Assembly (NCBI GenBank): GCA_965199175.1
Contig: OZ240684.1
Location: 1,860,001-1,924,000, forward strand
Length of the DNA stretch: 64,000 nt
Source: G963923945 sp965199175
GTDB lineage: Bacteria; Pseudomonadota; Alphaproteobacteria; G963923945
Reading direction: 5' to 3'
Position numbers and translations under genes: made by a program. The stretch's first letter is position 1, and the number at the start of each line of letters is the position of its first letter. Of this stretch, positions 44,481 to 54,367 are shown piece after piece. A model generated the notes under the pieces. That model made no database searches and was not told the origin of the DNA. It saw nothing but the letters and a program-made list of their open reading frames with translations.

Positions 44481-44987
44481 TCAGTTGGTGCGACGGGGAT
44501 CGGAGAATGATGTATTCTCTGTGTCAGCGTGGCTGGTACTTTTGGCCATTGCTTTGACCAGTTCAAAAATCGCTTTGCGGGCTCTGGCATCTTTGATCCC
44601 GTAATATGAACGAACCAGTTCCAGGGTTTCCCGGCGCATCAGAGGATCTTTGACCGGCGAATCACTGGTTTCGCTAAAGCCGGTCAGCTGTGGATCACGT
44701 GACACCGTTTCCGGATAATCCTGGAAAAAATAATCCACCGAGACACCGAATATTTTGCTGAGTTGATACAGCCGACTGGCCCCAATTCGGTTTGCTCCCC
44801 GCTCATATTTCTGAATTTGCTGAAATGTCAGACCAAGGGCTTCACCGAGTTTTTCCTGGCTCATCCCTTGCAATGTTCGTTGAGCCCGTAATTTCTTACC
44901 GACATGGGCGTCAACCAAATCAGCGCGACGCTGGGGGCGCAGCTGTGTCCTGGGTGATAAATCAAAACGATCATTACTCTTATTCAT
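44481..44987 (-). CDS. XRE-family helix-turn-helix regulator
   Basis: 168-aa DNA-binding protein. The HTH_3 domain spans about residues 26-85: GKKLRAQRTLQGMSQEKLGE then ALGLTFQQIQKYERGANRIG and LYQLSKIFGVSVDYFF. The acidic/Ser C-terminal half is less conserved. ATG 44985-44987 was chosen over a TTG two codons earlier. Lies 159 bp upstream of metK on the same strand, a conserved alphaproteobacterial order; whether it controls metK is unknown. Confidence 0.92.
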   Translation of the reverse strand: MNKSNDRFDLSPRTQLRPQRRADLVDAHVGKKLRAQRTLQGMSQEKLGEALGLTFQQIQKYERGANRIGASRLYQLSKIFGVSVDYFFQDYPETVSRDPQLTGFSETSDSPVKDPLMRRETLELVRSYYGIKDARARKAIFELVKAMAKSTSHADTENTSFSDPRRTN

Positions 44988-45123
44988 AGACAAAACCTAC
45001 TCGTTACTAAACAAAAACTAACCTAAATCATGTACGCAACAAAGATAATAAGGAACAAACCTTAAACCATGCACGCGAATCCCTATCGCATAGCCCATAA
45101 ATGATAAAAATGCCAAGAAAAAA

Positions 45124-46770
45124 CTATTCATCCCGACCATCGCGCCGGATTCCTGGCTGATTCCCTGGGGTAAAACGGGAAAAAATAAGGGCCACAATCA
45201 GGGCCAGTATCACCCAATCGCCTAATCGGGCATAGAGTGTTTCCGAAAGCGGGGGGGGCAGCTGTGCGTCTAAAATACCGCGTTGTCCCAACGGCAGTTG
45301 GGCGATGATTCGTCCATATGAATCAATCATCGCCGATATACCGGTATTGGCGGCCCGGGCAAGGGGAAGACCCTCTTCGACCGCTCTGAGCCGGGCACTG
45401 ATAAGATGCTGATAAGGCCCTGATGACATTCCAAACCAGGCATCATTGGTTATATTCAGGAGCCATTGTGGTCGTTTCTCAGGATCAAGAACGGTCCGGG
45501 GAAAAATCACTTCGTAGCAAATTAAGGGGCTGAAAGCCGGTAGCCCGGGTAATGTCAGGGTTTTGAGGCCGGGGCCGGACGAAAATCCCCCGCCAGTGGT
45601 TAAGGTGCCAATTCCCAACCAGTCTTCTAAAGGCACATATTCTCCAAACGGGACCAGCCGGGTTTTATCATAGGTTGCGGCGATGTTTCCTTCCCTTCCG
45701 ATGGCCAATACACTGTTCAAAATGCGCCGGTTACCCCTGGCACTGGTATCCGTGCGCACACCGCCGAAAATCAACCAATGAGCGGCAAATTCTGTATGAT
45801 CAAACAAAGGAATCGCGGTTGTCATTGTGTCGATGAGATAGGGAAAAGCGGTTTCCGGCCAGATGACGGCATCAATCTGATTATTGGGTTGGTCGCTCCG
45901 CCGGACCGTCTGGCTGAGATCAAGGTGAAGAGCAATGTTGCGTTGCCGCCATTCTGGCTGCCATTTTTCGGCCTGGGGAATATTCGGCTGAACCAGGCGG
46001 ATCTGGGCCGGTTTGGCCGGGTTATCGGGGGGGTGTGATCCGGGGTCTGCTTTCTGGTCAGCCCCCCCAAGACGTAGTCCCCCGCTGATTGCACTGATGG
46101 CCAGAGCCGCGTAAGCGACCATGAAGGGCCAGCGATATGTTCTTTTTCCCCCAGGACCGGTGATCAGAAGAGCAGGAGCGGTCGCACATGCCATGACCAG
46201 CAGAGAAATGCCCCATATCCCGGTTATTGCCGCCGATTGTATGAGGCTATCCGACCAGGCCAGGACATGACCAATCGGGTTCCAGGGAAACCCGGTCAGG
46301 GCATGGCCGCGTATCCATTCGGCGATGACCCAAAATCCAATCAAAGCAATCCACAGACGGCTGCGTGATTGTCTCTGGCTCCAGTAACGGGCTGCATAGC
46401 AGGCCAGGGCCGGATAGAGAGCCATCCCCATACAGAGTCCGCCGACAGCCAGAGGCATTAACCAGGCAAAACGTTCTGCTTCGACAAGAAAGGCATTGCC
46501 AATCCAATAAAAGCTACCAATGCAGTGACCAAATCCGAAAAACCAGCCAACCGCAAAGGCTCCCCGGGGTCGATGGCTGGATTCAATCAGCAGGAAAAGA
46601 CCGCTCAATGCGATAATGAGTACCGGCAGAACATAAAGAGGCGGCAATGCGGTTGCTGAAGCCAGGCCAAGAATGGCGGCGATTCCCCAACGGGATTTCG
46701 GTTTGAGAGCACCCATCCAATCAGTGATTTTTACCCGGCCGGGACCAATCATCGATACTGATCCAGCCAT
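45124..46770 (-). CDS. lnt: Apolipoprotein N-acyltransferase
   Basis: 548-aa inner-membrane enzyme that N-acylates the lipoprotein N-terminal Cys. Six or so TM helices occupy the first 230 residues (LPVLIIALSGLFLLIESSH and others). The nitrilase-like periplasmic domain carries the catalytic triad in VIWPETAFP (Glu), YDKTRLVPFGEYVP (Lys) and PLICYEVIFP (Cys). A final TM helix is near the C-terminus. Just 4 bp follow the corC stop. It would mature lipoproteins such as the DolP-, LpoA- and M48-like ones in this window. Confidence 0.96.
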   Translation of the reverse strand: MAGSVSMIGPGRVKITDWMGALKPKSRWGIAAILGLASATALPPLYVLPVLIIALSGLFLLIESSHRPRGAFAVGWFFGFGHCIGSFYWIGNAFLVEAERFAWLMPLAVGGLCMGMALYPALACYAARYWSQRQSRSRLWIALIGFWVIAEWIRGHALTGFPWNPIGHVLAWSDSLIQSAAITGIWGISLLVMACATAPALLITGPGGKRTYRWPFMVAYAALAISAISGGLRLGGADQKADPGSHPPDNPAKPAQIRLVQPNIPQAEKWQPEWRQRNIALHLDLSQTVRRSDQPNNQIDAVIWPETAFPYLIDTMTTAIPLFDHTEFAAHWLIFGGVRTDTSARGNRRILNSVLAIGREGNIAATYDKTRLVPFGEYVPLEDWLGIGTLTTGGGFSSGPGLKTLTLPGLPAFSPLICYEVIFPRTVLDPEKRPQWLLNITNDAWFGMSSGPYQHLISARLRAVEEGLPLARAANTGISAMIDSYGRIIAQLPLGQRGILDAQLPPPLSETLYARLGDWVILALIVALIFSRFTPGNQPGIRRDGRDE

Positions 46771-46774
46771 CTGG

Positions 46775-47710
46775 TTATGGATTGGTGTTGGCAGGGCTGC
46801 CTGATGGAGGTGCTAACTGAATCCGCAAGCGGCGAATACGTCTTGGATCAGCCTCAATAATCTCGAACTCATGGCCGTGGGGATGGCGGATGACTTCGCC
46901 TCGTGCCGGTACCCGGCCGGCTAATGCGAAGACTAAACCGCCCAGGGTATCAATATGCTCCCGCTCTTCATCCGACACAAAGCGGCCGATTTCATTTTCA
47001 AAATCACCCAAAGAGACTCGCGCCCCGGCATCATAGCTGCCATCGCCCCGGCGACTGAAGCCCGGGCCTTCGTCCGTATCATGCTCATCTTTGATTTCAC
47101 CGATAATTTCTTCGACCAGATCTTCAATCGTCACCAACCCATCAACCCCGCCATATTCATCGACCACCACTGCCATGTGAATATGAGTCATCCGCATCTC
47201 CAAAAGCAGATCAAGAACCCGCATTGAAGGAGCAGCAAATAAAATACGCCGGACAATATCGCCGGCAGCTTTTTTCCCGTTGGGTTCGATGACTCGCGGT
47301 AAGACGTCTTTAATATGGAGCATCCCGATAATATCGTCACGACCATTTCGATAAACCGGGGCACGGGAATGATTTCCGGAACTGATAATCCCGACAGCCT
47401 CAATCAAGGATGCCGTGGCATCGACCGCAACGATATCGGCTCTTGGGGCCATCACATCATGAATGGTTACGTCATGAACCTTAAGAACATTGGAAACGAG
47501 ATGACGTGCTTCATCTTTTATCTCGACGATTCCGCCTTCCTGTCCGTCAATAATCTCCTCAATGACTTCACGCAGGCGTTCCTCGCCTTCGCTTCTTCCA
47601 AAAAGAAGGCGCAAACGGCGCCAAAAACCATTGCGTTTATTCCCCGTGTCGGCAGGGTTGGTGTTATGGGTGCTGTTGGTCCGGGATGGGAGCGATTCGC
47701 TCATGATCAT
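46775..47710 (-). CDS. corC: CorC/HlyC-family CBS-domain protein
   Basis: 311-aa cytosolic protein with an acidic/Arg-rich start (LRLLFGRSEGEERLREVIEE), two CBS domains (VHDVMAPRADIVAVDATASL; MRMTHIHMAVVVDEYGGVDG) and a C-terminal CorC_HlyC domain (DTLGGLVFALAGRVPARGE). Start taken at ATG 47708-47710, just after the ybeY stop; ATG 47704 is as plausible. Alphaproteobacterial order ybeY-corC-lnt. Implicated in Mg efflux or envelope functions in relatives. Confidence 0.94.
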   Translation of the reverse strand: MIMSESLPSRTNSTHNTNPADTGNKRNGFWRRLRLLFGRSEGEERLREVIEEIIDGQEGGIVEIKDEARHLVSNVLKVHDVTIHDVMAPRADIVAVDATASLIEAVGIISSGNHSRAPVYRNGRDDIIGMLHIKDVLPRVIEPNGKKAAGDIVRRILFAAPSMRVLDLLLEMRMTHIHMAVVVDEYGGVDGLVTIEDLVEEIIGEIKDEHDTDEGPGFSRRGDGSYDAGARVSLGDFENEIGRFVSDEEREHIDTLGGLVFALAGRVPARGEVIRHPHGHEFEIIEADPRRIRRLRIQLAPPSGSPANTNP

Positions 47711-47718
47711 TTTTCCGG

Positions 47719-48294
47719 TTATGCGGCTCCTGTTGTGGTGACCGGCTGGGGTTGTTGCCATCCGGTCCGGTAGGGGTCGTCGATTCCCAGGCTTTTGAGA
47801 ATACGACATTCGGTATTCTCCATTCTTTCGGCCGCATCCTCTGTTTCATGATCCTGACCCAAAAGATGCAGAACCCCATGTACAATCAAATGACACATAT
47901 GATCTTCGGGTTTTTTTCCCTGTTCTCTTGCTTCCCCAAAGACTGTTTCCCGGGCCAAAACCACATCCCCTAAGCATTGGTCAGGAGAGTGTATACAGAG
48001 ATGTTTATCACGGGCCGGGAAAGAGAGCACATTGGTCGGTTTTTTCTGTCCACGATATTGTTGGTTCAGACCGGCTATGAACAGATCATCGGCAAGCAGC
48101 AAACTCACTGCGCACTCCATCGGGGATTGTTCAGATTGTAAGACCGCCTGAATAGTGTTCCGGCAGAGCGTCTCGATATCAGGGATACAGTGCCAGGCCG
48201 GACAGGATATCCTGATATCAATGACTGAAACGTCACCTTGATCACGCATCGGTTGCGTGTTGAGAGATTGGCGGGTCATTGGGTGTTGGCTCAT
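47719..48294 (-). CDS. ybeY: Endoribonuclease YbeY
   Basis: 191-aa metal-dependent RNase for 16S rRNA 3' maturation and ribosome quality control. It has NQQYRGQKKPTNVLSFPA, LGDVVLARETV and the zinc motif HLIVHGVLHLLGQDHE. The start overlaps the phoH stop in an ATGA junction (48291-48294). The N-terminal 25 residues are an extension; Met16 is an alternative start. Confidence 0.96.
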   Translation of the reverse strand: MSQHPMTRQSLNTQPMRDQGDVSVIDIRISCPAWHCIPDIETLCRNTIQAVLQSEQSPMECAVSLLLADDLFIAGLNQQYRGQKKPTNVLSFPARDKHLCIHSPDQCLGDVVLARETVFGEAREQGKKPEDHMCHLIVHGVLHLLGQDHETEDAAERMENTECRILKSLGIDDPYRTGWQQPQPVTTTGAA

Positions 48295-49412
48295 GGCATT
48301 GCACCATGATGCGGGAGGATGTTTTGAGATGGATCCTTTTCAGACCGGTCATGACGAAGAATCTGATGACCGGAAAATGATTCTGACTGACCCGGACCGG
48401 TTTGGGAACGGGCATCATAATCATCGTAAGCCCCCACAATTCGTTGCACCAGAGAGTTTCGAACAACATCATTGCCATCAAAGATGATGGTCGAAACGCC
48501 ATCAACATCACGGAGAATTTCAGCCGCTTCAGCCAGACCAGAACGTTCCCCGACCGGCAGATCAATCTGGCTCAGATCACCGGTGACGACCATGCGCGCA
48601 TTGTCACCAAGACGGGTGAGAAACATCTTCATCTGCATCGGTGTGGCGTTCTGGGCTTCATCAAGAATAATGAACGCCCGGTTCAGGGTTCGTCCGCGCA
48701 TAAAAGCCAATGGTGCAATTTCGATGTTCTGATCAGCAATATATTTCATCACCTGGCTACCCGGGAGCATATCATTCAGAGCATCATAAATTGGCCGCAG
48801 ATAGGGATCGACTTTTTCTCTCATATCGCCGGGAAGAAAACCGAGTCGTTCTCCGGCCTCAACCGCTGGCCTTGACAGGATAAGCCGTTCCACCGCCCCG
48901 GCTAAAAGCAGTGAAAGACCCTGGGCCACCGCCAGATATGTCTTGCCGGTTCCCGCCGGACCAAGGGCAAAGGTGAGGCCGTGATTCTGCATGGACAGGA
49001 GAAAAGATTCCTGATGAAATGTTCGCGCAGAGATATGACGCTTTTGGGTCCGGATGACTACATCGCTGCTTTTGTTTCGTTCGGTCATACGTAAGCTGGC
49101 CAGCACATCACCGGTTTCGATTTCCAGACCATGAGTCAGGCGTTGATACAGAGATTCAAGGGCCTGCCGGGCCTTTTCGACTGCTTCCCGGGGTCCGGAA
49201 AGCGATATCAGATTGCCGCGCGGCGCGATGGTAATCCCCAGTTCCTGTTCGATCAAAATCAAATGACCATCATGTTCGCCACACAAAAGCTGTGTGAGGT
49301 CATTATCAGGAAACTCAATCCGGACCGGGCCGGAAGAGTGACGTTTCCGCCCAACCGGCCTGGCAGGAGAACCAGGAGCATATGCGGTTGATGTGTTTTT
49401 TGATGGACTCAA
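48291..49412 (-). CDS. phoH: PhoH-family ATPase
   Basis: 373-aa protein with an N-terminal KH-like segment (LISLSGPREAVEKARQALES) and a P-loop NTPase domain (TFALGPAGTGKTYLAVAQGL; FIILDEAQNATPMQMKMFLT). I prefer TTG 49412, which overlaps the miaB stop (TTGA) with GGGA upstream; the next ATG upstream (49472) would overlap miaB by 64 bp. Coupled to ybeY downstream. Likely an RNA-linked ATPase; precise role unknown. Confidence 0.93.
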   Translation of the reverse strand: MSPSKNTSTAYAPGSPARPVGRKRHSSGPVRIEFPDNDLTQLLCGEHDGHLILIEQELGITIAPRGNLISLSGPREAVEKARQALESLYQRLTHGLEIETGDVLASLRMTERNKSSDVVIRTQKRHISARTFHQESFLLSMQNHGLTFALGPAGTGKTYLAVAQGLSLLLAGAVERLILSRPAVEAGERLGFLPGDMREKVDPYLRPIYDALNDMLPGSQVMKYIADQNIEIAPLAFMRGRTLNRAFIILDEAQNATPMQMKMFLTRLGDNARMVVTGDLSQIDLPVGERSGLAEAAEILRDVDGVSTIIFDGNDVVRNSLVQRIVGAYDDYDARSQTGPGQSESFSGHQILRHDRSEKDPSQNILPHHGAMP

Positions 49413-50824
49413 AATGATCCCTGTTGCTGTGTTGTTGTGGCGGGCTCTGTGACCAGAGTCGCTGCCAGACAATGGGCTCCGGCTGCCTCAATCCGCACCC
49501 GGCTGATGGTTCCTAAGATACTTTCGGGGGCCTGGACATGCACCGATTGCATATGCGGGGTTCGTCCGGCAATCTGACCGGTCTGACGACCATTATGGTC
49601 AAAAAGAACCATCATATCACGGCCAAGAAAACGGTGATTAAATGCTCTTTGTTGTTGATTGAGCAGGTCTTGTAAGCGTGCCAGTCTCTCATCGGCTATT
49701 GCTGCATCCACCGGGTGATCCATGGCTGCTCCGGGTGTTCCGGGCCGGGGGCTGTATTTGAAAGAGTACGCCTGGGCAAAGCCAATCTTCTCGACTAAAG
49801 AGAGCGTGTCAGCAAAATCCTGGTCGGTTTCTCCGGGGAAGGCAACGATAAAATCCGATGACAGAGCAAGATCATCACGTACGTGACGTAAACGATCAAT
49901 GATTGCATAATAATCATCAACCCGGTAGCGGCGATTCATCGCATCAAGAATTTTATCTGATCCCGATTGTACCGGCAAATGCAAAAACGGCATCAGCTGA
50001 GGTATCTCTGCATGCGCGGTGATGAGATCATCATCCATATCACTGGGATGTGAGGTGGTATACCGGATTCGCTCCAGACCATCGATTTCCGCCAATGCCC
50101 GGATGAGTCTGCCCAGACCCCATTCCCCACCCTGAGGGCTGGCCCCGTGATAGGCATTGACGTTCTGGCCCAGTAAAATGATTTCCCGGCTTCCCTGGGT
50201 GATGAGAGTACGGGCTTCGGCAAGAATATCGGCAGCAGGACGGGAATATTCCGCCCCACGGGTGTAGGGAACAACACAAAAGCTGCAAAATTTATCACAG
50301 CCTTCCTGGACTGAGATGAAAGCACTCGCCCCGCGCTTACCCGGTGGCGGCAGATGATCGAATTTTGCTTCTTCGGGAAAATCAATATTGATGATTCTGT
50401 CGCGGTGGTTATTGGGGTTCCGTTCAGCCTGGGCGACCATTTCCGGCAACCGGTGGTAGCTTTGGGGGCCAAAGACGATATCCACATAGGGGGCACGGCG
50501 TATGATTTCTTCGCCCTCAGCCTGAGCGACACAGCCCGCCACCGCCAGAATTGGCCGCTTTGCGTTGTGTCGGGCATGCAGGCGTCCCAATTCGGAATAG
50601 ACTTTTTCGGCTGCTTTTTCACGAATATGGCAGGTATTGAGAATGATCAAATCGGCATTCTCAGCTCTCTCGGCCATTTCATAGCCCAACGGTGCCAGGA
50701 CATCAGCCATACGCGCCGAGTCGTAGACATTCATTTGGCAGCCATAGGTTTTGATAAAGAGTGTTTTTTTCAAAATTGCGGCTCTGTCAGGACCCCTCAC
50801 AGATTCTATCCAGGGTTTTGCCAT
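49409..50824 (-). CDS. miaB: tRNA-2-methylthio-N6-dimethylallyladenosine synthase MiaB
   Basis: 471-aa radical-SAM methylthiotransferase. N-terminal UPF0004 domain (FIKTYGCQMNVYDSARM, LNTCHIREKAAEKVYSELG), radical-SAM CxxxCxxC in EGCDKFCSFCVVPYTRGAE, then the TRAM domain at the C-terminus. Modifies ms2i6A37 of tRNA. Starts the miaB-phoH-ybeY-corC-lnt run; olsA lies 171 bp upstream. Confidence 0.97.
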   Translation of the reverse strand: MAKPWIESVRGPDRAAILKKTLFIKTYGCQMNVYDSARMADVLAPLGYEMAERAENADLIILNTCHIREKAAEKVYSELGRLHARHNAKRPILAVAGCVAQAEGEEIIRRAPYVDIVFGPQSYHRLPEMVAQAERNPNNHRDRIINIDFPEEAKFDHLPPPGKRGASAFISVQEGCDKFCSFCVVPYTRGAEYSRPAADILAEARTLITQGSREIILLGQNVNAYHGASPQGGEWGLGRLIRALAEIDGLERIRYTTSHPSDMDDDLITAHAEIPQLMPFLHLPVQSGSDKILDAMNRRYRVDDYYAIIDRLRHVRDDLALSSDFIVAFPGETDQDFADTLSLVEKIGFAQAYSFKYSPRPGTPGAAMDHPVDAAIADERLARLQDLLNQQQRAFNHRFLGRDMMVLFDHNGRQTGQIAGRTPHMQSVHVQAPESILGTISRVRIEAAGAHCLAATLVTEPATTTQQQGSF

Positions 50825-50995
50825 TCGGGGTTTTTGTTCAGGTCTTATGGTATCCGGATACAGGCTGTTTACGAGAATCAGCGGCTCCTCATTTCATAAC
50901 AAAAAACCTTTAACAAAAGCAATCAACGTCATTTCTTCGGGTCAGGGAAGCGGTTTTTAAATCCTGTCGGTACAAATAGAGTTTTAAGAAAATGG

Positions 50996-51829
50996 TCATG
51001 TCTGTTCGGGAAGAGTCGAAAACCGGTTCCGGATATGATGCAGGCGACCATACAATGCACAGGCCATTCCGCCAGCGATGATGGTCTGGCATTGGGTGGC
51101 CATATCCTTGCGCGATGAGAAATGTGAGGCGGGTATCGCAGGGTGGAAAACAACATCGACACTGAGAATGCCGTGAAACAACATCCGTATGATATGCTGA
51201 ATCAGGCTCATTGCTCCGTACCACGCAAAGGCCGGACGCATGGCCCGGCCCATCGGTATCCCGTCAAGACGGCTATAGGCCAGGGAAATCGGCTGAATCA
51301 TGATGGTCTTTGATGCGGTGGCCTGAGTTGTGGTCACTGAAAGCAGGGAACTTTTGAACGGCAAGACCCGGTTGCCGTCGCCAGAGGTTCCCTCAGGAAA
51401 TAAAATCAGGCTGTCTCCTGCTGCGACCCGTTTGGCAATGCGGTCCCGTTGCTCCATGACCTGGCGAATGGCCTGACGATTGACAAAAATCGTCCGTTGC
51501 ATTGAAGAGAGCCAGCCCAGTATCGGCCAGCGGGAAACTTCTGCTTTGGCAATGAAAGAGGCTTCCAGCAAACTGCCAAGAATAGGAATATCAAGATAAG
51601 AGCAATGATTACTGAGGTATAAAACTCTTTTCCCGCGTGCCGGGGTCCCATGAATGGTCATTTGGATGCCCAGCAGGGTTAAGACCATCCGGTGAAACAA
51701 TACCGGTATCCGTCCGGCCAAAGATCTGAGACCACAGGCCAGAGCCGCAAGCTGTACAGGGGCTAAGACCACAAAAACCGTTATAAGAATAGCCCCCCGG
51801 ATCAGTAATGAACTGGCTTTGGTGATCAT
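50996..51829 (-). CDS. olsA: 1-acyl-glycerol-3-phosphate / lyso-ornithine lipid O-acyltransferase
   Basis: 277-aa PlsC-family acyltransferase with an N-terminal TM helix (GAILITVFVVLAPVQLAALA). Motif I LSNHCSYLDIP (HX4D), motif III LFPEGTSGDGNRVLPF. The start overlaps the stop of the GNAT-type gene by 4 bp (ATGA, 51826-51829). That coupling to an OlsB-like enzyme suggests ornithine-lipid synthesis (OlsA), as in Rhizobiales, but phosphatidic-acid synthesis (PlsC) is possible. miaB follows. Confidence 0.82.
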   Translation of the reverse strand: MITKASSLLIRGAILITVFVVLAPVQLAALACGLRSLAGRIPVLFHRMVLTLLGIQMTIHGTPARGKRVLYLSNHCSYLDIPILGSLLEASFIAKAEVSRWPILGWLSSMQRTIFVNRQAIRQVMEQRDRIAKRVAAGDSLILFPEGTSGDGNRVLPFKSSLLSVTTTQATASKTIMIQPISLAYSRLDGIPMGRAMRPAFAWYGAMSLIQHIIRMLFHGILSVDVVFHPAIPASHFSSRKDMATQCQTIIAGGMACALYGRLHHIRNRFSTLPEQT

Positions 51830-52644
51830 GGAGAGACCTGTAACGCTGTTGGGATGGAGGCTGCTGGCCGATTTTGCTCCAGCCCCATCAGGCGGTAGCG
51901 GGTCGCCAGCGCGGTTATCCGGCCAATCACCAACACATCTGTGGTTCCGAAATCATGGTCAATCACTGCGCCATCTCCCACTTTGCACCCGATGCGTAAA
52001 TAGGCTTTTATCAGTGGTGGCAACCGGGAGAATGCTTGTTTTTTGTCAATTTTCCGGTAAGGAATGCGATCCATAGAAACATGCAAAGATGGCAGAGCAC
52101 GCGCACGTAAGGGTGCTGATGCAGCGTGATAATAATGCAAATAAGACAAAGAATGATCCCCGGGATGTTGTTGGGTTCCCGGCAGACTGGCGCAGCCGAA
52201 TATCAGATCGATGCCGAAACGGGCGATATAGCGTGACAACCCTTTCCACAGAAGCCTGGATACAGCCCCATCCCGGTAAGCCGGGTCAATACAGAAGCGG
52301 CCCAATTCAAGGAGAGTCCCGGGATAAGAGAGTAACGGGGTCAGGTCATATCTCCCGGCACTATAAAAATTTCCGGCCTGTTCGGCGGCTTGTTGTCGAA
52401 TCAAACGGCACACACCGACCATCCGCCCATTGGCGTATTGATCCAGAACGATTAAATGATCGCAATGGCTATCCAGGATATCGCTGTCCCGGTGATCGTG
52501 TTTTGAGGATTGTGATACTTCCCCGAAAAAAATCCGGTGGCGTAGTTTCTGGGCCGCTGCAACTTCGCACTCTGAATGAGCCAGGCGGGATCTAAAACGC
52601 TCTTTCCCCAGAGGAGAGCCGAAAGTCATCGCTGGTACCGTCAT
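51826..52644 (-). CDS. olsB: OlsB-like N-acyltransferase (GNAT superfamily)
   Basis: 272-aa homologue of ornithine-acyl-ACP N-acyltransferase. RSRLAHSECEVAAAQKLRHR and FFGEVSQ open it; CDHLIVLDQYANGRMVGVCR and ELGRFCIDPAYRDGAVSRLL carry the GNAT fold; DLIFGCASLPG is characteristic of this hemolysin-like subfamily. ATG 52642-52644 matches the usual length; the frame extends 100 codons further with no family similarity. First step of ornithine-lipid synthesis by inference; coupled to olsA. Confidence 0.83.
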   Translation of the reverse strand: MTVPAMTFGSPLGKERFRSRLAHSECEVAAAQKLRHRIFFGEVSQSSKHDHRDSDILDSHCDHLIVLDQYANGRMVGVCRLIRQQAAEQAGNFYSAGRYDLTPLLSYPGTLLELGRFCIDPAYRDGAVSRLLWKGLSRYIARFGIDLIFGCASLPGTQQHPGDHSLSYLHYYHAASAPLRARALPSLHVSMDRIPYRKIDKKQAFSRLPPLIKAYLRIGCKVGDGAVIDHDFGTTDVLVIGRITALATRYRLMGLEQNRPAASIPTALQVSP

Positions 52645-53159
52645 AGCCGATATGGGGGATATCCTGTTGGTGCGATACACTGTCCGACTATGTAAACGCC
52701 GATTATTGAAACTATTTATATTTAAGGTCTTGCCTGGATGCGACCATGATGGTGGCCACCCTTCCCCTTTTTTGGCTGGTTTGACACTGTTTTTGCTGTA
52801 AAGACGCGGTTGCATCAGCTGTTTGATGATTGAGAAGCTGTTATCTGACCGGATTGATCCCACAAAACAGATATCGATAACGTTACCACAAATAGATTTT
52901 ATTACCCAGAAATACGGTTTTTGTTCCCGGAAATATGCTTTCATTTCTGGTTAAAAACAATGACGGGCAGCAAGTATCCGGTTACAAGCGAAAAGTGCCG
53001 GATTTTGCGGATATTGATGAATGATTTCTGTTTGTTTTGAGCGTTGAATTGTATCTTGTTTTGATTCATATCATTTTGGCTCAGGGGTGGAGGTTTATGG
53101 TGGCCGGATGGTGGCGCTGATGAGTTTGGGTCATCCAGGCCACTCAGAGCAAAGAGCGA
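52645..53159. other. Region upstream of olsB
   Basis: 515 bp. The olsB frame stays open back to 52944 but the extra codons look non-coding. Holds the olsB promoter and the end of fur; no structure recognised. Confidence 0.5.
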
Positions 53160-53573
53160 TCATTTTTTAAGAGGAACAGCATACAGATCAAGGCGGTGAT
53201 TGATCAGCTTATACCCCATTTGGGTGGCAATTTTATGTTGAATTTTTTCGATTTCCTCATTGGCGAATTCAAAAACCTTGCCGCTTTCCACGTCAATGAG
53301 ATGGTCATGATGGCAGTCGGTTACCCGTTCATAACGGGATCGGCCATTGCCAAAATCGTGGCGGATTAAGATATGGGCTTCTTCAAATAGCCGGACTGTC
53401 CGGTAAACAGTGGCGACACTAATACGCGGATCAATCGCAGCGGCTCGCCGATGAAGCTGTTCTACATCCGGATGGTCATCCGATTCAGCAATGGCCCGGG
53501 CAATGACCCGCCGTTGTTCGGTCATTTTCAAGCCCCGTTTCCGACAGAGTTCTTCAACTTTTTCAAGTATCAT
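53160..53573 (-). CDS. fur: Fur-family metal-responsive repressor (Fur/Mur)
   Basis: 137-aa regulator. Winged helix: KRGLKMTEQRRVIARAIAES, VSVATVYRTVRLFEEAHIL-like; metal-binding/dimer domain: DCHHDHLIDVESGKVFEF, then EEIEKIQHKIATQMGYKL. In many alphaproteobacteria this orthologue acts as manganese regulator Mur, so Fe versus Mn cannot be decided. Divergent from the tusA-like gene. Confidence 0.93.
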   Translation of the reverse strand: MILEKVEELCRKRGLKMTEQRRVIARAIAESDDHPDVEQLHRRAAAIDPRISVATVYRTVRLFEEAHILIRHDFGNGRSRYERVTDCHHDHLIDVESGKVFEFANEEIEKIQHKIATQMGYKLINHRLDLYAVPLKK

Positions 53574-54018
53574 AAAATCCCCTTTGCCGCTGATTATTCA
53601 CAGCTGTTGTCTTCAACCGATAATGTCTTCAAGTGATAGTGTGTTTAACCGATAATGTCTCCAATCGAGGTTCAATCCAGGTCAGCATATTGCTGTGATT
53701 CTGTTCATAGCCCGAACTTCGTTATTATTTTTGGCTTCAAAACCAGGGAGCCAGATAAAATCACCTTATTGGACAAAATCACCTTATTGGACAAAGCATC
53801 AGATATGACTGACCGGAACTGAATATGCTCAAATTGTCTTTATAACATTCAGAATAATATTCAGAGATTCTCTTTATAAGATTCCCTTTGGACATGATAT
53901 TTCCCTTTATGATATTTAGATTGAGTCCAGTATACTGCTTTTGCGAAACAGAATCAAAGTGGGAATTGATCATGTTCTGTTATTTCCGGCTATGAGGCCC
54001 GGGACTGAGGAAACCGGA
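53574..54018. other. Divergent region fur / tusA-like with short repeats
   Basis: 445 bp, no gene. A 20-mer AACCGATAATGTCTTCAA-type sequence occurs twice (about 53617 and 53648). An 18-bp unit AAAATCACCTTATTGGAC is exactly duplicated at 53757-53774 and 53775-53792. No consensus Fur box was seen. Confidence 0.6.
53757..53792. repeat. 18-bp exact tandem duplication upstream of tusA-like gene
   Basis: AAAATCACCTTATTGGAC twice without change. Confidence 0.95.
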
Positions 54019-54297
54019 ATGGATGAGACCAGGGATACGCCGCCTGACAGGGATGTTTCTCCTGATAGGTGGCACAGGCTTGATATCACGGGCGATCTTT
54101 GTCCAATGACATTTGTTAAAACCAAGCTGGCTCTGGAAAAAGCAGCGTCCGGGGAAATTGTCGACATTCGTCTCAAAGCCGGTGAACCCCTTGAAAATGT
54201 ACCACGTTCGGTAACTGAAGACGGTCACCATATCCTGTCTCTGGAAGCCGAAGAAACAGCCTCAGACATTTATCGTTTACGCATCCGGCGCCGGTAA
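54019..54297 (+). CDS. TusA-family sulfurtransferase-like protein
   Basis: 92-aa SirA/TusA-fold protein. LDITGDLCPMTFVKTKLALE holds the conserved Cys28-Pro motif; the following VDIRLKAGEPLENVPRSVTE completes the fold. ATG 54019 has GAGG upstream, better than the earlier in-frame ATGs. Such proteins carry sulfur for tRNA or cofactor pathways; the substrate is unknown. Sits between fur and tsaB. Confidence 0.88.
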   Translation: MDETRDTPPDRDVSPDRWHRLDITGDLCPMTFVKTKLALEKAASGEIVDIRLKAGEPLENVPRSVTEDGHHILSLEAEETASDIYRLRIRRR

Positions 54298-54367
54298 TGG
54301 TGCCGGTAATACTAACTTGATTGTATCAGGATGCCTCAATGAGAGTTGGCATCATCAGGCCTGAATG

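Noticed and set aside
52645..52944. 100-codon N-terminal extension of OlsB-like protein
   Set aside because: Usual family length and first conserved motif fit ATG 52644; the extension has no recognisable domain.
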